From: Winogradskyella arenosi
GTDB taxonomy: Bacteria > Bacteroidota > Bacteroidia > Flavobacteriales > Flavobacteriaceae
Direction of reading: 5' to 3'
NCBI RefSeq assembly: GCF_003337305.1
Contig: NZ_QPJO01000001.1
Location: forward strand, 682,001-746,000
Length of the DNA: 64,000 bases
The notes below the pieces were generated by a model. It was not told the DNA's origin, ran no database searches, and saw only the letters and a list, made by a program, of their open reading frames with translations. The first letter of the stretch is position 1. Each line of letters begins with the position of its first letter. Below are positions 16,840-27,472 of this stretch, one piece after another. A program made the translations under genes and the position numbers.

Positions 16840-18633
16840 TTAGTTGATGAAGTCGCCACGAAGCATACGGAATCTACGGCGGGCTTCTACAAAATAAATA
16901 CTGTCCTGATATTTAAATAAGATGATTTCGTAATAGTCTTTCGCTTTTTCGGGTTGGTCTAAAGCGGTACGGTACAATTCGGCCAAATGGTAATGGGCAT
17001 CATCGGCTAAAATTCCGTCTTTGTAATCTTTAATAAGCTGTAGATAGTTGGCTTCAGCCTTATCAAATTGTTTTGTTTGTTCAAAGAGTTGTGCTTGCTT
17101 AAAGAGGGCTTGGTCTGTAATGCTTTCGCCTTGATGTGCTTTTAAGAGTTGGTCTAACAGTGAAATTGCTGCTTTGGGTTTATTCTGAAAGGCCAATAAA
17201 TCGGCTTTGGCATAAGATTTTAAGGCCGTCTGCGTGCTGTCTTCGTATTTGTTATCTGAAATTAATAATTTTAAATCTAAGGCATCGTTAGCAATAAGTT
17301 GCGAGGTTGAAGATTTTAAAATTTTTAATTGCGATTCTGCCCAGTCAAAATCACCTTTATAATAACTCGTTTTAGCGACTTTAAAACGGGCTTCTTGAGC
17401 AATGGGGCTGTTTTTTAAATTCAGTTGTATTTGCGAATAAAAAATCAAGGCTTCATTAAATTTTTCCTGAAGCACTAAAATATCGGCAAGGAGCAATTTA
17501 ACTTCGGCTTCTTCAAATTTAGTGAGGTTTAACGTTAAGCTCTGTTTTAAGAAGGTGGTGGCCGCATTAGGGTCTTTTTTATGAAAGGCTAAAAATTTGC
17601 CATAGGCCAATTGTAAGTCTAAGTTGCGTTCATTTTTTCCGTAGGTCTTAAATAAGCCCTTATAATTCTCATTGATGGTTTCTAGCTGTTGTAGGTCTGC
17701 TGTTTTGGTGTCAATTTCTAAAAGGGCTTGATGAGCACTTAAAACTGCACCGAGATTTTGCGTGACGTCTAAGATGAAATTATAAATGGTTTTAGCGGTA
17801 GCATCATCATGGTCTTTGTGCGCTAGGCTAGCTAATTCTATAATACGATAAAGGCTTTCGGGTTGACGTTTGTATAAGGCTTTTTCTTGTATAAACGCTT
17901 TTTGGTACGCTTTCTCCTGTATGTATAACCAGCTTAGCATTTCGTACCAATAAGTGCTTGGCTCTTGCTGAATGCGTTTTAAAAGTTGACGTCTTAAATA
18001 GCGGTTGTTTTCATTCTCACTATTTTCAGAAATAAAGTCGCTAATAGCACGTTTTATACTATTAATATGGCTAGGCGCATAGGCAATATAGGTGATGTAA
18101 TTAGAAAACATTTGCTCCACATTTCCCTGATCACCATAGATTTTAGCCAATTGAATACTGTAATCTTTTTGCGGTGTTAGTACTTTTGCTTTTTCATACA
18201 CCTGAATGGCCCGTTCTAAAAGCGCATACTCTTCAAACTTTCTAGCAATGGAGTAGATGTAGTTGGGATGTTCATCGGTAAAAGCAATAGCATTTTCGTA
18301 ATGGGGATTGGCACGATCTTTACGGTCTTGAAGCTGAAAATTATAGCCCAGCATAATTTCAATCATCGGGTTGTAGCGTTGCTCTAAAATACTTCTAATT
18401 ATCGTTTCAGACTTATCGTATTGCTCTAATTGCTGATGAATATCTATAAGTTTTATCCGGTAGTTATAACTGTTAGGATATTGTTTGGCTAAGGATTCGT
18501 AAATAATTAAGGCTTTGTTAAACGCTCCTTTTTCATAATAGCTCTCGGCTTGTTCTGCGGTGTGCTGAGCAGCACTAGACAAGCTGTTTAAGACGAAAAG
18601 AAAAATAAAAAACCGTTGTAACATTTTAATCAA
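16840..18633 (-). CDS. Secreted tetratricopeptide-repeat protein
   Basis: 597 residues with a signal peptide (MLQRFFIFLFVLNSLSSAAQ; the start could also be three codons later at 18624). The rest is a continuous run of TPR-type helix pairs, for example AEQAESYYEKGAFNKALIIYESLAKQYPNSYNYRIKL and DQALFKQAQLFEQTKQFDKAEANYLQLIKDY. It is probably a periplasmic scaffold for protein-protein contacts. The partner is not evident. A perfect -7 box lies 16 nt upstream. No lipobox cysteine is present. Confidence 0.8.
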   Translation of the reverse strand: MIKMLQRFFIFLFVLNSLSSAAQHTAEQAESYYEKGAFNKALIIYESLAKQYPNSYNYRIKLIDIHQQLEQYDKSETIIRSILEQRYNPMIEIMLGYNFQLQDRKDRANPHYENAIAFTDEHPNYIYSIARKFEEYALLERAIQVYEKAKVLTPQKDYSIQLAKIYGDQGNVEQMFSNYITYIAYAPSHINSIKRAISDFISENSENENNRYLRRQLLKRIQQEPSTYWYEMLSWLYIQEKAYQKAFIQEKALYKRQPESLYRIIELASLAHKDHDDATAKTIYNFILDVTQNLGAVLSAHQALLEIDTKTADLQQLETINENYKGLFKTYGKNERNLDLQLAYGKFLAFHKKDPNAATTFLKQSLTLNLTKFEEAEVKLLLADILVLQEKFNEALIFYSQIQLNLKNSPIAQEARFKVAKTSYYKGDFDWAESQLKILKSSTSQLIANDALDLKLLISDNKYEDSTQTALKSYAKADLLAFQNKPKAAISLLDQLLKAHQGESITDQALFKQAQLFEQTKQFDKAEANYLQLIKDYKDGILADDAHYHLAELYRTALDQPEKAKDYYEIILFKYQDSIYFVEARRRFRMLRGDFIN

Positions 18634-18648
18634 TTAGTAAGCGCTGTT

Positions 18649-18656
18649 CAAATATA
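18649..18656 (-). promoter_or_regulatory. -7 box TATATTTG upstream of TPR gene
   Basis: Exact TAnnTTTG on the minus strand, 16 nt before the first possible ATG of the TPR protein. Confidence 0.45.
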
Positions 18657-18692
18657 AGCAATGCAAGATGGGGAACTTGTGAAATTAATGAT

Positions 18693-18722
18693 AAAAAAAA
18701 TGCCTAAACCGAGGTTTAGGCA
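18693..18722 (-). terminator. Intrinsic terminator behind a small ORF
   Basis: TGCCTAAACC and GGTTTAGGCA form a perfect 10-bp stem with a 2-nt loop; on the minus strand it is followed by eight Ts. It lies 285 nt from the serS stop, so it more likely ends a separate small transcript (ORF 18816-18884). Confidence 0.8.
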
Positions 18723-18815
18723 TCACGACCAGTAAAATAAATGTGCTATTAACCAATATTATACAATATGATTCAGTTATTCTAGCGTGGTTGTCTTTTG
18801 TATGATTTTGAAAAA

Positions 18816-18884
18816 TTAAAACAACACCTTGCTAACGAGTGCTATTAATGCGACAAGTAATACGATGCGTTTTAAGTTTTTCAT
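18816..18884 (-). CDS. Small hydrophobic 22-residue ORF
   Basis: An ATG at 18884 opens MKNLKRIVLLVAL..., a 22-residue peptide of a lysine/arginine-rich start followed by one hydrophobic helix and a TAA at 18816. It looks like a single membrane-spanning peptide. It lies in the 374-nt space between serS and the TPR gene, which otherwise holds no coding frame on this strand, and a strong terminator follows 94 nt downstream. A 7-of-8 match to the -7 box (TATATTCG, 18936-18929) lies 45 nt upstream. It could instead be part of a small RNA or of the serS 3' region. Confidence 0.4.
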   Translation of the reverse strand: MKNLKRIVLLVALIALVSKVLF

Positions 18885-19007
18885 ATTTAGAGCTGTTTGG
18901 TGTGAGACACTAAATACAGAAAATTACACGAATATAGCGAGTAAATGCTTTAATATTCGACAAGGCGCATTAAAAATTAACATTTGTAAGGTAAGTATCG
19001 CTTTTAA

Positions 19008-20279
19008 TTACGAAATTTTATCAAAACCTGTATAAGGCCTTAAGGCTTCAGGAATCTCAATACCATCTTCAGTCTGGTAATTTTCTAAGATGCCTGCAAG
19101 GACTCTTGGGAGTGCTAATGAGCTTCCGTTTAGGGTGTGACATAATTCGTTTTTACCTTCACTGTTTTTAAAACGTAGTTTTAAGCGGTTCGCTTGGAAC
19201 GTTTCAAAATTAGATACAGAAGAAATTTCTAACCAACGGTCTTGAGCGGTTGAGAACACTTCAAAATCATAGGTTAACGCAGAAGTAAACCCTAAATCGC
19301 CACCACATAATCTAAGAATTCTGTATGGTAATTTTAAGTCTTGTAAGATACTTTTAACATGGGCTACCATGCCATCTAAAGCCTTATAAGAATTATCTGG
19401 GTGCTCTACACGTAAGATTTCAACTTTATCAAATTGATGTAATCTGTTTAACCCTCGTACATGAGCGCCATAACTTCCTGCTTCACGTCTAAAACATGGT
19501 GTATAGCCTGTAATACCAATAGGAAGATCACTTTCATTTAATAAAGTGTCTCTAAAGATATTAGTGGCAGGGACTTCAGCCGTAGGAATTAAGTATAAAT
19601 TATCAGCCGTTACATGGTACATTTGTCCTTCTTTATCTGGCAATTGTCCGGTTCCAAAGCCAGAAGCTTCATTGACCAAATGCGGAACTTGATATTCGGT
19701 ATATCCTGCAGCGGTATTTTTATCTAAGAAATAAGCAATTAAAGCACGTTGTAATCGGGCTCCTTTTCCAATATAGACAGGGAAACCAGCACCCGTAATT
19801 TTATTTCCTAGTTCAAAATCAATAAGGTTATATTTTTTAGCCAATTCCCAATGCGGTAAGGCGCCCTCGTGTAATTTTGGGATATCACCTTCTCTAAAAG
19901 TTTCCTCATTGTCCTCGTCAGTGTTTCCTGAAGGAACAATAGTATTTGGGACGTTGGGAATTCTGTACAACAATTCTGAAAGCGCTTCCACTTTACTGTT
20001 AAGCTCTTGCTCTAAAGTTTTTGTGGTCTCTTTAAGTTGTGTGGTTTTTTCTTTTAAAATATTGGCTTTTTGTTTTTCGCCAGATTTAAATAGATTTCCT
20101 ATTTCTTTAGATAAGACGTTCGATTCTGCTTTTGTATTGTCTAATTTTGTTTGAATTGCTTTACGGTCTTCATCTAAAGCAATCGCATCATTAATCATTT
20201 CTGTGGCATCAATATTTCGTTTTGCTAAACGTGCAATGATGTCTTCTTTGTTCTCTTGTATAAAAGCAACTTGTAGCAT
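19008..20279 (-). CDS. serS: Seryl-tRNA synthetase
   Basis: Charges tRNA-Ser with serine. 423 residues, the usual length for this class II enzyme. The N-terminal long coiled-coil arm that contacts tRNA is clear (residues 30-105, KAIQTKLDNTKAESNVLSKEIG). Motif 2 appears as CFRREAGSYGAHVRGLNRLHQFDKVE and motif 3 as NGSSLALPRVLAGILENYQ. A -7 box TACTTTTG is 49 nt upstream. Confidence 0.97.
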   Translation of the reverse strand: MLQVAFIQENKEDIIARLAKRNIDATEMINDAIALDEDRKAIQTKLDNTKAESNVLSKEIGNLFKSGEKQKANILKEKTTQLKETTKTLEQELNSKVEALSELLYRIPNVPNTIVPSGNTDEDNEETFREGDIPKLHEGALPHWELAKKYNLIDFELGNKITGAGFPVYIGKGARLQRALIAYFLDKNTAAGYTEYQVPHLVNEASGFGTGQLPDKEGQMYHVTADNLYLIPTAEVPATNIFRDTLLNESDLPIGITGYTPCFRREAGSYGAHVRGLNRLHQFDKVEILRVEHPDNSYKALDGMVAHVKSILQDLKLPYRILRLCGGDLGFTSALTYDFEVFSTAQDRWLEISSVSNFETFQANRLKLRFKNSEGKNELCHTLNGSSLALPRVLAGILENYQTEDGIEIPEALRPYTGFDKIS

Positions 20280-20327
20280 ATCTATTTTTTAGGTTTTAAA
20301 CCAATTGTTCTTAATGACAATAAGCAA

Positions 20328-20335
20328 CAAAAGTA
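20328..20335 (-). promoter_or_regulatory. -7 box TACTTTTG upstream of serS
   Basis: Exact TAnnTTTG on the minus strand, 49 nt before the serS ATG. Confidence 0.4.
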
Positions 20336-20487
20336 AAAAGAAAAAGAGCAGGAAAAAATATAATTGAGTCTATTTTAATAGGCAATTGACATTAAAGAAG
20401 TCCCGTAAAATCTAAAGCAGCACGGTCTAAGTTTTTATTTATGGTATGGCGCTTTAGGCTTAGCTAAGGTTTTTAATGCGGTTTCGT

Positions 20488-21807
20488 CTAAAATGTTTCT
20501 TTTTTTGAAGGTAATAGCCAATCGTGATGCTTAAAATGCTGCCAAGGTTCATTGGCAAGATCGACTTCAGGATCTATAAGGCGTTGGGCCGGATTACCAT
20601 TAACACGGACATACGAGTTAACATAGACTTTTACCGGAATTCCTTCTTCAGAAAAATGGGCTTTTAAGTGCTGCGAAAACTGCCAAATCACATCGGGTTT
20701 AGTACTGGCACTACGTTGTTGTTTTTTTGTAAGAAATTCATCTAAGCGAATAGGGATAGACTGTCCTGTTTCTGCATTAATAACACGGTAGGTTGTTCTC
20801 CCGCCTTTAGACCGTAGCATCATTCTCCATGATAAACGATGGCCTTCTTCCGTCCATAACACATCATCTTTAAAAAAGTGATGACGTAAAGGAAGTCCTA
20901 GTTGAACAATAAAATACACAAAAAATAAAGGCAGTAATAAAACGCGAGATTTAGGAACTATTACTTCCTGAGCGTTGTAATACGGTTTGTGCTTTAGGAA
21001 GCGATCTTTTATAAGTTTAGGATCAAAAAAGAATAAGCTAAACGCTAAAGACATGTATGGAAAGATGCCGATTTGAAAAACAAATGAATTAAAAAGATGA
21101 AAGAAAATAGACCCCAAAAAGGCATATTTTCTTGTGGGTTTAAAGAGGAGGAGTGGAATGATGAGACCATCAAATAAAATTCCACCATAGGCTAAAAAAT
21201 AGTGAACAGGTTTCTGTTGCAGAAGTGTGCCCACTAATGGGTAATCTGATTTGCTGTGCATTAAAATTTCCATAACCGTGCCATCTAACCAATCGGGATA
21301 AAATTTTGCAGCAGAGGCGTAAGTGTAAAGTATAAACAACTGCAGTACAAAAAGCCATTTGCACCAACTTGGCATGGAAATCCGCTGTAATTTAGGATTT
21401 AGTTTTACATCTAATGAGGCGTAGCGATTGGCAGGTAAAAACAGCATTAAAAAGCTAAGCAACATCAATAAGTAATAATGATTGTTGTACGATGATTTTT
21501 GCATGAGGTAAGTTGCCGTCCACATTAAGGCAAACATCAACATGCTAAATCGGTATTTGTAGCCTAGCATAATAAAAAGCCCAAAAAGGCCCATAAGCCC
21601 ATAATACGCATACATCCAATTTCCGGGAAGTGGTTGTAGCCATTCAAACCCTATAAACGAAAAGGTAAATTCTGGTTCAATTAAAACCCGTCTTACCCAG
21701 CCTGTGAAAATTGCGCCAACTGCCTCTAAGAAGCAGAGTAATCCAAAAATTATTCTAAAGATAATAAGGCCTGAATTGTCTATATGCTTAAAGAGAAATT
21801 TATTCAT
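20488..21807 (-). CDS. HTTM-domain (vitamin K-dependent gamma-carboxylase-like) membrane protein
   Basis: A 439-residue integral membrane protein with about eight to ten hydrophobic segments in its first 300 residues, then a soluble C-terminal part. It begins IDNSGLIIFRIIFGLLCFLEAVGAI and contains RLSWRMMLRSKGGRTTYRVINAETG, features of the HTTM (horizontally transferred transmembrane) family related to the vitamin K-dependent gamma-carboxylase. Bacterial members have no proven substrate. It overlaps the 3' end of ribF by eight bases and is probably in its operon. Confidence 0.8.
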   Translation of the reverse strand: MNKFLFKHIDNSGLIIFRIIFGLLCFLEAVGAIFTGWVRRVLIEPEFTFSFIGFEWLQPLPGNWMYAYYGLMGLFGLFIMLGYKYRFSMLMFALMWTATYLMQKSSYNNHYYLLMLLSFLMLFLPANRYASLDVKLNPKLQRISMPSWCKWLFVLQLFILYTYASAAKFYPDWLDGTVMEILMHSKSDYPLVGTLLQQKPVHYFLAYGGILFDGLIIPLLLFKPTRKYAFLGSIFFHLFNSFVFQIGIFPYMSLAFSLFFFDPKLIKDRFLKHKPYYNAQEVIVPKSRVLLLPLFFVYFIVQLGLPLRHHFFKDDVLWTEEGHRLSWRMMLRSKGGRTTYRVINAETGQSIPIRLDEFLTKKQQRSASTKPDVIWQFSQHLKAHFSEEGIPVKVYVNSYVRVNGNPAQRLIDPEVDLANEPWQHFKHHDWLLPSKKETF

Positions 21808-22708
21808 TTAAACCGTTTATGTAGTCAGAAGCTTCAGTCATATCTTGCTGTAGTTGTGATTTTAAGGCGTCTAAATTTTTAAATTTCTGCTCGCTACGGA
21901 GGCGTTTTAAGAATTCAATTCTTAATTCTACATCATAGATATCTTTATTGAAGTTGAAAAAATGAACTTCAATGGAGCGGACTTTACCATCCACAGTGGG
22001 GTTGCTTCCTATATTCATCATACCAAAGACAATATTACCGTCTATTATAGATTTAACCACATAAACTCCATCATTTGGAATCAGTTTATAAGAGGCGGTT
22101 ACATCAATATTAGCGGTAGGGAAATCAATAGTTCTCCCGAGTTCTTTCCCTTTAATTACGGTGCCCGTGATAAAAAAATTATAGCCTAAATAGCTGTTTG
22201 CTAAGTCCACTTCACCTTGGTTGAGCGCGGCTCTAATTTTTGTGGAACTTATGGTTACGTCTTCAATGTCTTGTGCGGTAATTTCTTCAACCTTAAAATC
22301 AAACTGACCAGCAAATATTTTAAGGTCTTTAATATTGGCACTTCTATTTTTTCCAAAGTGATGATCATAGCCAATAACAACCTGTTTGGTGTTCAATTCT
22401 TCTACCAAAATCTGTTTTACATAGGCTTCAGCCGATAGGTTGGCAAAATCTTGGGTGAATTTTTTTACGACCACCTCTTCAATACCTATGGATTTTAAAA
22501 GGGCTACCCGTTCTTCAATAGTATTGAGAAGCCGAATAGAATTATCTTTCTGAAGTACCATTCTAGGATGTGGAAAAAGGGTAAGTACCACTGGGGTATA
22601 GCCTTGTTGTTTTGCTAGTTTTACCACACGTTTTAGTATCTTTTGATGCCCGATATGAACGCCATCAAAGGTGCCTATGGTTGTAACTTTTGGCGAATGA
22701 TTCGTCAA
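21800..22708 (-). CDS. ribF: Bifunctional riboflavin kinase / FAD synthetase
   Basis: Converts riboflavin to FMN and FMN to FAD. 302 residues, usual length. The N-terminal FAD synthetase domain has TIGTFDGVHIGHQKIL (nucleotidyltransferase HxGH) and STKIRAALNQGEV; the riboflavin kinase domain begins near residue 178 (GTVIKGKELGRTIDFPTANI, with the PTAN motif). The first available start codon is TTG at 22708-22706: the upstream frame stays open for 18 further codons back to a TAA but has no ATG or GTG. The HTTM gene follows with an overlap. Confidence 0.93.
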   Translation of the reverse strand: MTNHSPKVTTIGTFDGVHIGHQKILKRVVKLAKQQGYTPVVLTLFPHPRMVLQKDNSIRLLNTIEERVALLKSIGIEEVVVKKFTQDFANLSAEAYVKQILVEELNTKQVVIGYDHHFGKNRSANIKDLKIFAGQFDFKVEEITAQDIEDVTISSTKIRAALNQGEVDLANSYLGYNFFITGTVIKGKELGRTIDFPTANIDVTASYKLIPNDGVYVVKSIIDGNIVFGMMNIGSNPTVDGKVRSIEVHFFNFNKDIYDVELRIEFLKRLRSEQKFKNLDALKSQLQQDMTEASDYINGLNE

Positions 22709-22801
22709 GTTTTGAAATTTATAAAGGGTTGATGTTCCTGATATTTTTACTAACGAAAAAAGCTTAAATTAGTCAACTACTAATTTTTATTCCTTTCGTT
22801 T

Positions 22802-25800
22802 ATGAAAACAAAACTACATTTTGTTTTGTCATTATCCATTTTTTTAACGGTATTTTCAGTGTCTGCACAACAGTCTTATTGGCAGAAAACCAAAAATAAA
22901 ACTGTGAATAGCGCGAACACTTCAAGCGTATCATTTCAAAAGCCATCACAAACCTTTTCTTTAAACATAGAAGATTTTAAAACGGAACTTCAGAGAACAC
23001 CTTTAAGAGCTAGTGGTAATACTAGTAGTACAACAATTTACCTTCCTAATTATAATGGGGAATTAGAACCTTTTGAGGTGGTAGAAACAAGGGTGCTATC
23101 CGTAGCGTTGTCAGAGCGTTATCCGCAGATTAAAACTTATTTAGGTTTTGGTACCCAAACACGTGGCGCCAGAGCCCGATTTAGCGTTTCACCGCAAGGA
23201 TTGCAAGCTATGGTGAGCTATGCAGAAGGACCAATGACGTTTGTAGTGCCCTTGCAACGCGGAGATGCGTCTAATTACACGGTTTATACACGCGAAGAAA
23301 AAATAGATCAGATTAAGGATTTTGAATGTCTTACGGAAGATATACCATTACGGACTATTGAAGTAGAAACAAGTTCTAGAGATGCTAATGATCAAGTTTT
23401 AAGGCGATTTAGAATTGCGATATCTACCACGGCAGAGTACACCAACTTTTGGGATGATGGTATTGCAAGCAACGGAAATGCTCAAGAAGATGCCTTAGCA
23501 CAAGTGGTGTCTACCTTAAATAGAGTCAATGAAGTTTTTGAAGTGGATATGGCTGTTACCTTTTCGCTTGTAACGGGGACGGAACTTATCTATGAGGATG
23601 CGAATGAAGATCCGTATACCGGAAATTATAATTCGCAATTACAAACAACCTTAAGTGCTACTATAGGTGAAGCGAATTACGATATTGGGCATTTATTTGC
23701 GTACGGATCTAATAACGGGAATGCAGGGTGTATAGGCTGCGTTTGTGTTAATAATTCTAAAGGAAGTGGTTTCTCGTCGCATCAATTTACAGGTAATGAT
23801 GGCGGACCTTATCAAACAGATTTTTTTGATATTGATTATGTGCCTCATGAAATTGGACACCAAATGGGCGCCAATCATACCTATTCTAATTCCTCGGAAG
23901 GAACGGGTGTTAATGCAGAGCCGGGGAGTGGAACCACTATTATGGGTTATGCAGGGATTACAGGAAATAATGATGTTCAAGATCACTCCGATCCTTATTT
24001 TCATTACTACAGTATTTTACAAATATTAGATAATTTAGAAACAAGAACCTGTTGGGTAGGCACTGTGATTGCCAATCAGGCGCCTGTGGCCAATGCGGGC
24101 TTAGATTATTCTATTCCTAAAGGAACTGCCTTTGTATTAAAAGGAGCTGCTACAGATGCCGATGCTAATGATGTGCTTAGCTATACTTGGGAGCAAATTG
24201 ATGACGGGGTAAGTACGTTTTCAAATTTTGGTCCAGATAAAACGTCAGGTGCTGTTTGGAGGTCTAGGCCGCCAAGTTGGTCGTCAGAGCGTTATATGCC
24301 TGTAAAAGAACGTGTCATTGCTGGTGAACTTACCGAAACCAATCCTTCGATTACCGCAAATAATGTATCATGGGAAACGGTTTCTAATGTTGGGCGAAGT
24401 TTAAACTTTGCTTTAACCGTAAGAGATCGAAGCGAAGGACAAGGCATTGGACTTACGCCTCAAAGCGATTTTGATACCATCACGGTTAATGTAGACGCTA
24501 GTGCAGGACCGTTTATGGTGACCTCGCAGTTGGTAGATGAGATCTGGGATGTAGGCTCTAGTCAAGTTGTTACTTGGGATGTGGCGGGTACAGATGTTGG
24601 TAATGTCAATGCAACAGAGGTCAATATCTTATTATCTACAGATGGCGGTTATACCTTTCCTTATGTTTTAGCGGCTAATGTTCCTAATGATGGCGAGCAG
24701 CTTATTACGGTGCCTTCCATTGGAGGAGAAACGTCCATAGCACGAATAAAAGTGGAAGCTAGTGCAAATATTTTTTATGCCATTAACCCTGTTAATCTAA
24801 CGCTTCAAGAATCGGAATTTGTCTTAAATATGGAAGAAGAGACGGTTACGGTTTGTGCTCCAGAAGCTGTGGTTTTTAATTTTACCTATCATACTTTTTT
24901 AGACTTTTCAGAAATCACAACCTTTAGTGCTACAGGCCTACCTTCAGGTGCGTCGGTTGTATTTTCTCCGAGCCAAGCGGTTACAGATGGGACTAATGTT
25001 ACGGCAACTGTAACGGGTATTTCTAATATTTCAATAGGAGATTATCCAATTACTTTAGTAGGGATGTCGGGGAATATTACGCATAGTGCTGAAGGGACTT
25101 TTAGTGTTTATAATTCTACCTTTTTAGATCTTAACTTGCTAACACCTTCAAACGGTGCTGTGGATGTCCCTGCGGAAATGGTTAACTTTTCTTGGGATGA
25201 AGATCCTAATGCCACCTCTTATACTATTGAAGTGGCTACAGATGCTAGTTTTACAACATTTGTTGAAGTTTCAAACGTAACGGAACCTTCATACGTCACC
25301 AACAACTTAAATGGTTTAACACCTTACTTCTGGAGAGTACGAAGTGTGAATGCTTGTGGTATAGGGAATTATTCTGAATCTAATTTTACCACAGCCAACA
25401 TAGCATGTCAAAGTTATATAACGGAAGATGCTCCAAGGGATATTCCGGACGTGTCTCCCGAAGGTATTAATGCGGTGATCTCTATTACTGAACCTGTGAT
25501 TATTACAGATGTTAATGTTACTGTAAATGTAGCGCACAACTGGATTGAAGATGTGGTTTTAAAACTTATTGCTCCAGATGGTACTGAAGTGCTACTTTCT
25601 CAAAATAATGGCGATAATGGTGATAATTATGAAACAACCGTTTTTGATAGTGATGCTGAGACTGCGATTACAGCGGGTTCAGCGCCCTTTACAGGAACCT
25701 TTCAACCGGAAGGCGATTTATCGGTTTTTAATGGAAGCCTTTCTAGTGGAGATTGGACTTTGAACGTGTCTGATGTTTATTTGTATTTAGAAGGAAGTTT

Positions 25801-26764
25801 AAATAGTTGGTCGCTTGATATATGTGGCGTTCCTCAAGAAGATGATGATAATGATGGCGTTCCTAATGATTTAGATAACTGTCCTATGATGGCCAATTCA
25901 GACCAAGCGGATGTAGATGGTGATGGTGTTGGTGATTTGTGTGATGATGATATTGATGGTGATGGAATTTTAAATGCTGATGATAATTGTCCTTTAGTGG
26001 CTAATACAAACCAATCTGATATAAATGGCAATGGTATAGGTGATGTGTGCGATTATGTCTGTAATACAACAACGGCATTAGATACGCCTATTTCTATTTC
26101 TGCTGAAGGTAATGTGGTTTATACGTCATCTATAACTGTGGTTGAAGAAGGTACAGTAACAGATCTTGATGTATTAATAACAATTGCACATTCGTGGACA
26201 GCTGATTTAGATATTTCCTTAACAAGTCCTAATGGTACTGTTATAGAATTGTCTACTGATAATGGTGGTAATGGTGATAATTATACCTCTACAGTATTTG
26301 ATACTGAAGCTTCAATGCCTATCGGGGAAGCCTCGGCTCCATTTACGGGAAGTTATTTACCAGAAGGAGATTTGTCACTGCTCTATGGGGAATCTGTCAC
26401 TGGAGATTGGGTTTTAACGGTGGTAGATGATACAGCACAAGATGGAGGTACTCTTGAGGCTTTTGCCTTAGATATTTGTATGTTACCTACCTTATCGGTT
26501 GCTGATGTGGATTATAATGCCAGTATAAGGGTTTATCCTAACCCTAATAATGGTTGGTTTAATGTCTTTATGTCTAACCCAAAATCTAGCCAAATAGAGG
26601 TCATTGTTTACGATATTAATGGAAGGCGTATTTTTGAAAAACAATATAATGCTACTCAAGATTTTCGAGAGACCATAGATCTCAATCAAGTGGAGTCTGG
26701 TGTTTATTTAGTAAACATAAAAGATGGACTTCAGCAAAACCTTAAGAAGATTGTAGTGGACTAA
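22802..26764 (+). CDS. Secreted reprolysin-like metalloprotease with P domains and T9SS sorting domain
   Basis: A large exported zinc protease, 1320 residues. Order: signal peptide ([23 protein letters not shown]); a propeptide-like region to about 190; a metzincin domain with [11 protein letters not shown] at residue 349; an Ig/PKD-like stretch (450-590); a beta-rich region; a fibronectin type III domain near 780-870; a P/Homo B domain (about 880-1010); thrombospondin type 3 calcium repeats (about 1012-1083, [13 protein letters not shown]); a second P domain (about 1095-1230); and a type A T9SS C-terminal domain ([12 protein letters not shown] to the end). It should cross the outer membrane by the type IX system. 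The two P domains are clear tandem relatives ([14 protein letters not shown] against [14 protein letters not shown]). Confidence 0.93.
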   Translation: MKTKLHFVLSLSIFLTVFSVSAQQSYWQKTKNKTVNSANTSSVSFQKPSQTFSLNIEDFKTELQRTPLRASGNTSSTTIYLPNYNGELEPFEVVETRVLSVALSERYPQIKTYLGFGTQTRGARARFSVSPQGLQAMVSYAEGPMTFVVPLQRGDASNYTVYTREEKIDQIKDFECLTEDIPLRTIEVETSSRDANDQVLRRFRIAISTTAEYTNFWDDGIASNGNAQEDALAQVVSTLNRVNEVFEVDMAVTFSLVTGTELIYEDANEDPYTGNYNSQLQTTLSATIGEANYDIGHLFAYGSNNGNAGCIGCVCVNNSKGSGFSSHQFTGNDGGPYQTDFFDIDYVPHEIGHQMGANHTYSNSSEGTGVNAEPGSGTTIMGYAGITGNNDVQDHSDPYFHYYSILQILDNLETRTCWVGTVIANQAPVANAGLDYSIPKGTAFVLKGAATDADANDVLSYTWEQIDDGVSTFSNFGPDKTSGAVWRSRPPSWSSERYMPVKERVIAGELTETNPSITANNVSWETVSNVGRSLNFALTVRDRSEGQGIGLTPQSDFDTITVNVDASAGPFMVTSQLVDEIWDVGSSQVVTWDVAGTDVGNVNATEVNILLSTDGGYTFPYVLAANVPNDGEQLITVPSIGGETSIARIKVEASANIFYAINPVNLTLQESEFVLNMEEETVTVCAPEAVVFNFTYHTFLDFSEITTFSATGLPSGASVVFSPSQAVTDGTNVTATVTGISNISIGDYPITLVGMSGNITHSAEGTFSVYNSTFLDLNLLTPSNGAVDVPAEMVNFSWDEDPNATSYTIEVATDASFTTFVEVSNVTEPSYVTNNLNGLTPYFWRVRSVNACGIGNYSESNFTTANIACQSYITEDAPRDIPDVSPEGINAVISITEPVIITDVNVTVNVAHNWIEDVVLKLIAPDGTEVLLSQNNGDNGDNYETTVFDSDAETAITAGSAPFTGTFQPEGDLSVFNGSLSSGDWTLNVSDVYLYLEGSLNSWSLDICGVPQEDDDNDGVPNDLDNCPMMANSDQADVDGDGVGDLCDDDIDGDGILNADDNCPLVANTNQSDINGNGIGDVCDYVCNTTTALDTPISISAEGNVVYTSSITVVEEGTVTDLDVLITIAHSWTADLDISLTSPNGTVIELSTDNGGNGDNYTSTVFDTEASMPIGEASAPFTGSYLPEGDLSLLYGESVTGDWVLTVVDDTAQDGGTLEAFALDICMLPTLSVADVDYNASIRVYPNPNNGWFNVFMSNPKSSQIEVIVYDINGRRIFEKQYNATQDFRETIDLNQVESGVYLVNIKDGLQQNLKKIVVD

Positions 26765-26783
26765 GCGCAGGTTATAGAAATGT

Positions 26784-26822
26784 AAAAAGGAGTCTAAATT
26801 TATATTAGACTCCTTTTTTTTT
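26784..26822. terminator. Bidirectional terminator
   Basis: AAAAAGGAGTCTAA and TTAGACTCCTTTTT form a perfect stem between the protease gene and the converging pth gene; the pth stop codon overlaps its last bases. Confidence 0.9.
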
Positions 26823-27453
26823 ATTTTCCATTAAATTGGTTCATTGTATTATTCACTCCAGCTAAAGCAAAAGATTTTACCAATTCTGCCGAAATTTTTA
26901 AGCGTTCTTTCAGTTGTGTGTTTTCTTCATCGGTCCATTCACCAAGAACGTAGTCTATTTGTTTGCCTTTGCTAAACTCATCACTGATACCAAATCGAAA
27001 GCGGTTATATTTTACGGTTTGTAATTTATCTTGCGTGTCTTTTAGTCCATTATGGCCTCCGTCGCTACCTTTGGTTTTTAATCTAAGCGATCCAAAAGGA
27101 AGGTTTAGATCGTCAGTAACCACAAGTAGATTTTCTAAAGGTATTTTTTCTTTTTCTAACCAGTATTTTATGGCTTTTCCGCTGAGGTTCATAAACGTAC
27201 TCGGCTTTAAAAGAATCAACGTTCTGCCTTTAACTTTTAGCGTCGCAACATCACCAAGTTTTACAGTTTCAAAAGTAATGTCATTAGTTTCAGCTAAATA
27301 ATCGAGGATTTTAAAACCAATATTATGTCTGGTATTGGTGTATTTGTCACCAATGTTTCCTAAGCCAACGATTAAGAATTTTTTCATTTTATCTTCTTCT
27401 GAGAGTTCTGTTTTGTCACTAAAACCAAACCATTTTTTAAAAAACTTAAACAT
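26821..27453 (-). CDS. pth: Peptidyl-tRNA hydrolase
   Basis: Releases tRNA from stalled peptidyl-tRNA. The catalytic core starts at residue 23 (KKFLIVGLGNIGDKYTNTRHNIGF, with the catalytic His in TRHNIG) and carries KPSTFMNLSGKAI and GGHNGLKD. I kept the longer start (27453), which adds 22 residues including an aromatic MFKFFKKWFGF helix, because a perfect -7 box lies 20 nt ahead of it and because such N-terminal extensions are common in flavobacterial Pth. A start at residue 23 is the alternative. Confidence 0.94.
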   Translation of the reverse strand: MFKFFKKWFGFSDKTELSEEDKMKKFLIVGLGNIGDKYTNTRHNIGFKILDYLAETNDITFETVKLGDVATLKVKGRTLILLKPSTFMNLSGKAIKYWLEKEKIPLENLLVVTDDLNLPFGSLRLKTKGSDGGHNGLKDTQDKLQTVKYNRFRFGISDEFSKGKQIDYVLGEWTDEENTQLKERLKISAELVKSFALAGVNNTMNQFNGK

Positions 27454-27472
27454 GATGTATTTCTAGTTTGTA

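Noticed and set aside
26963..27301. 112-codon open frame opposite pth
   Set aside because: Antisense shadow of a certain housekeeping gene; composition is Leu/Ser/Phe-rich noise.
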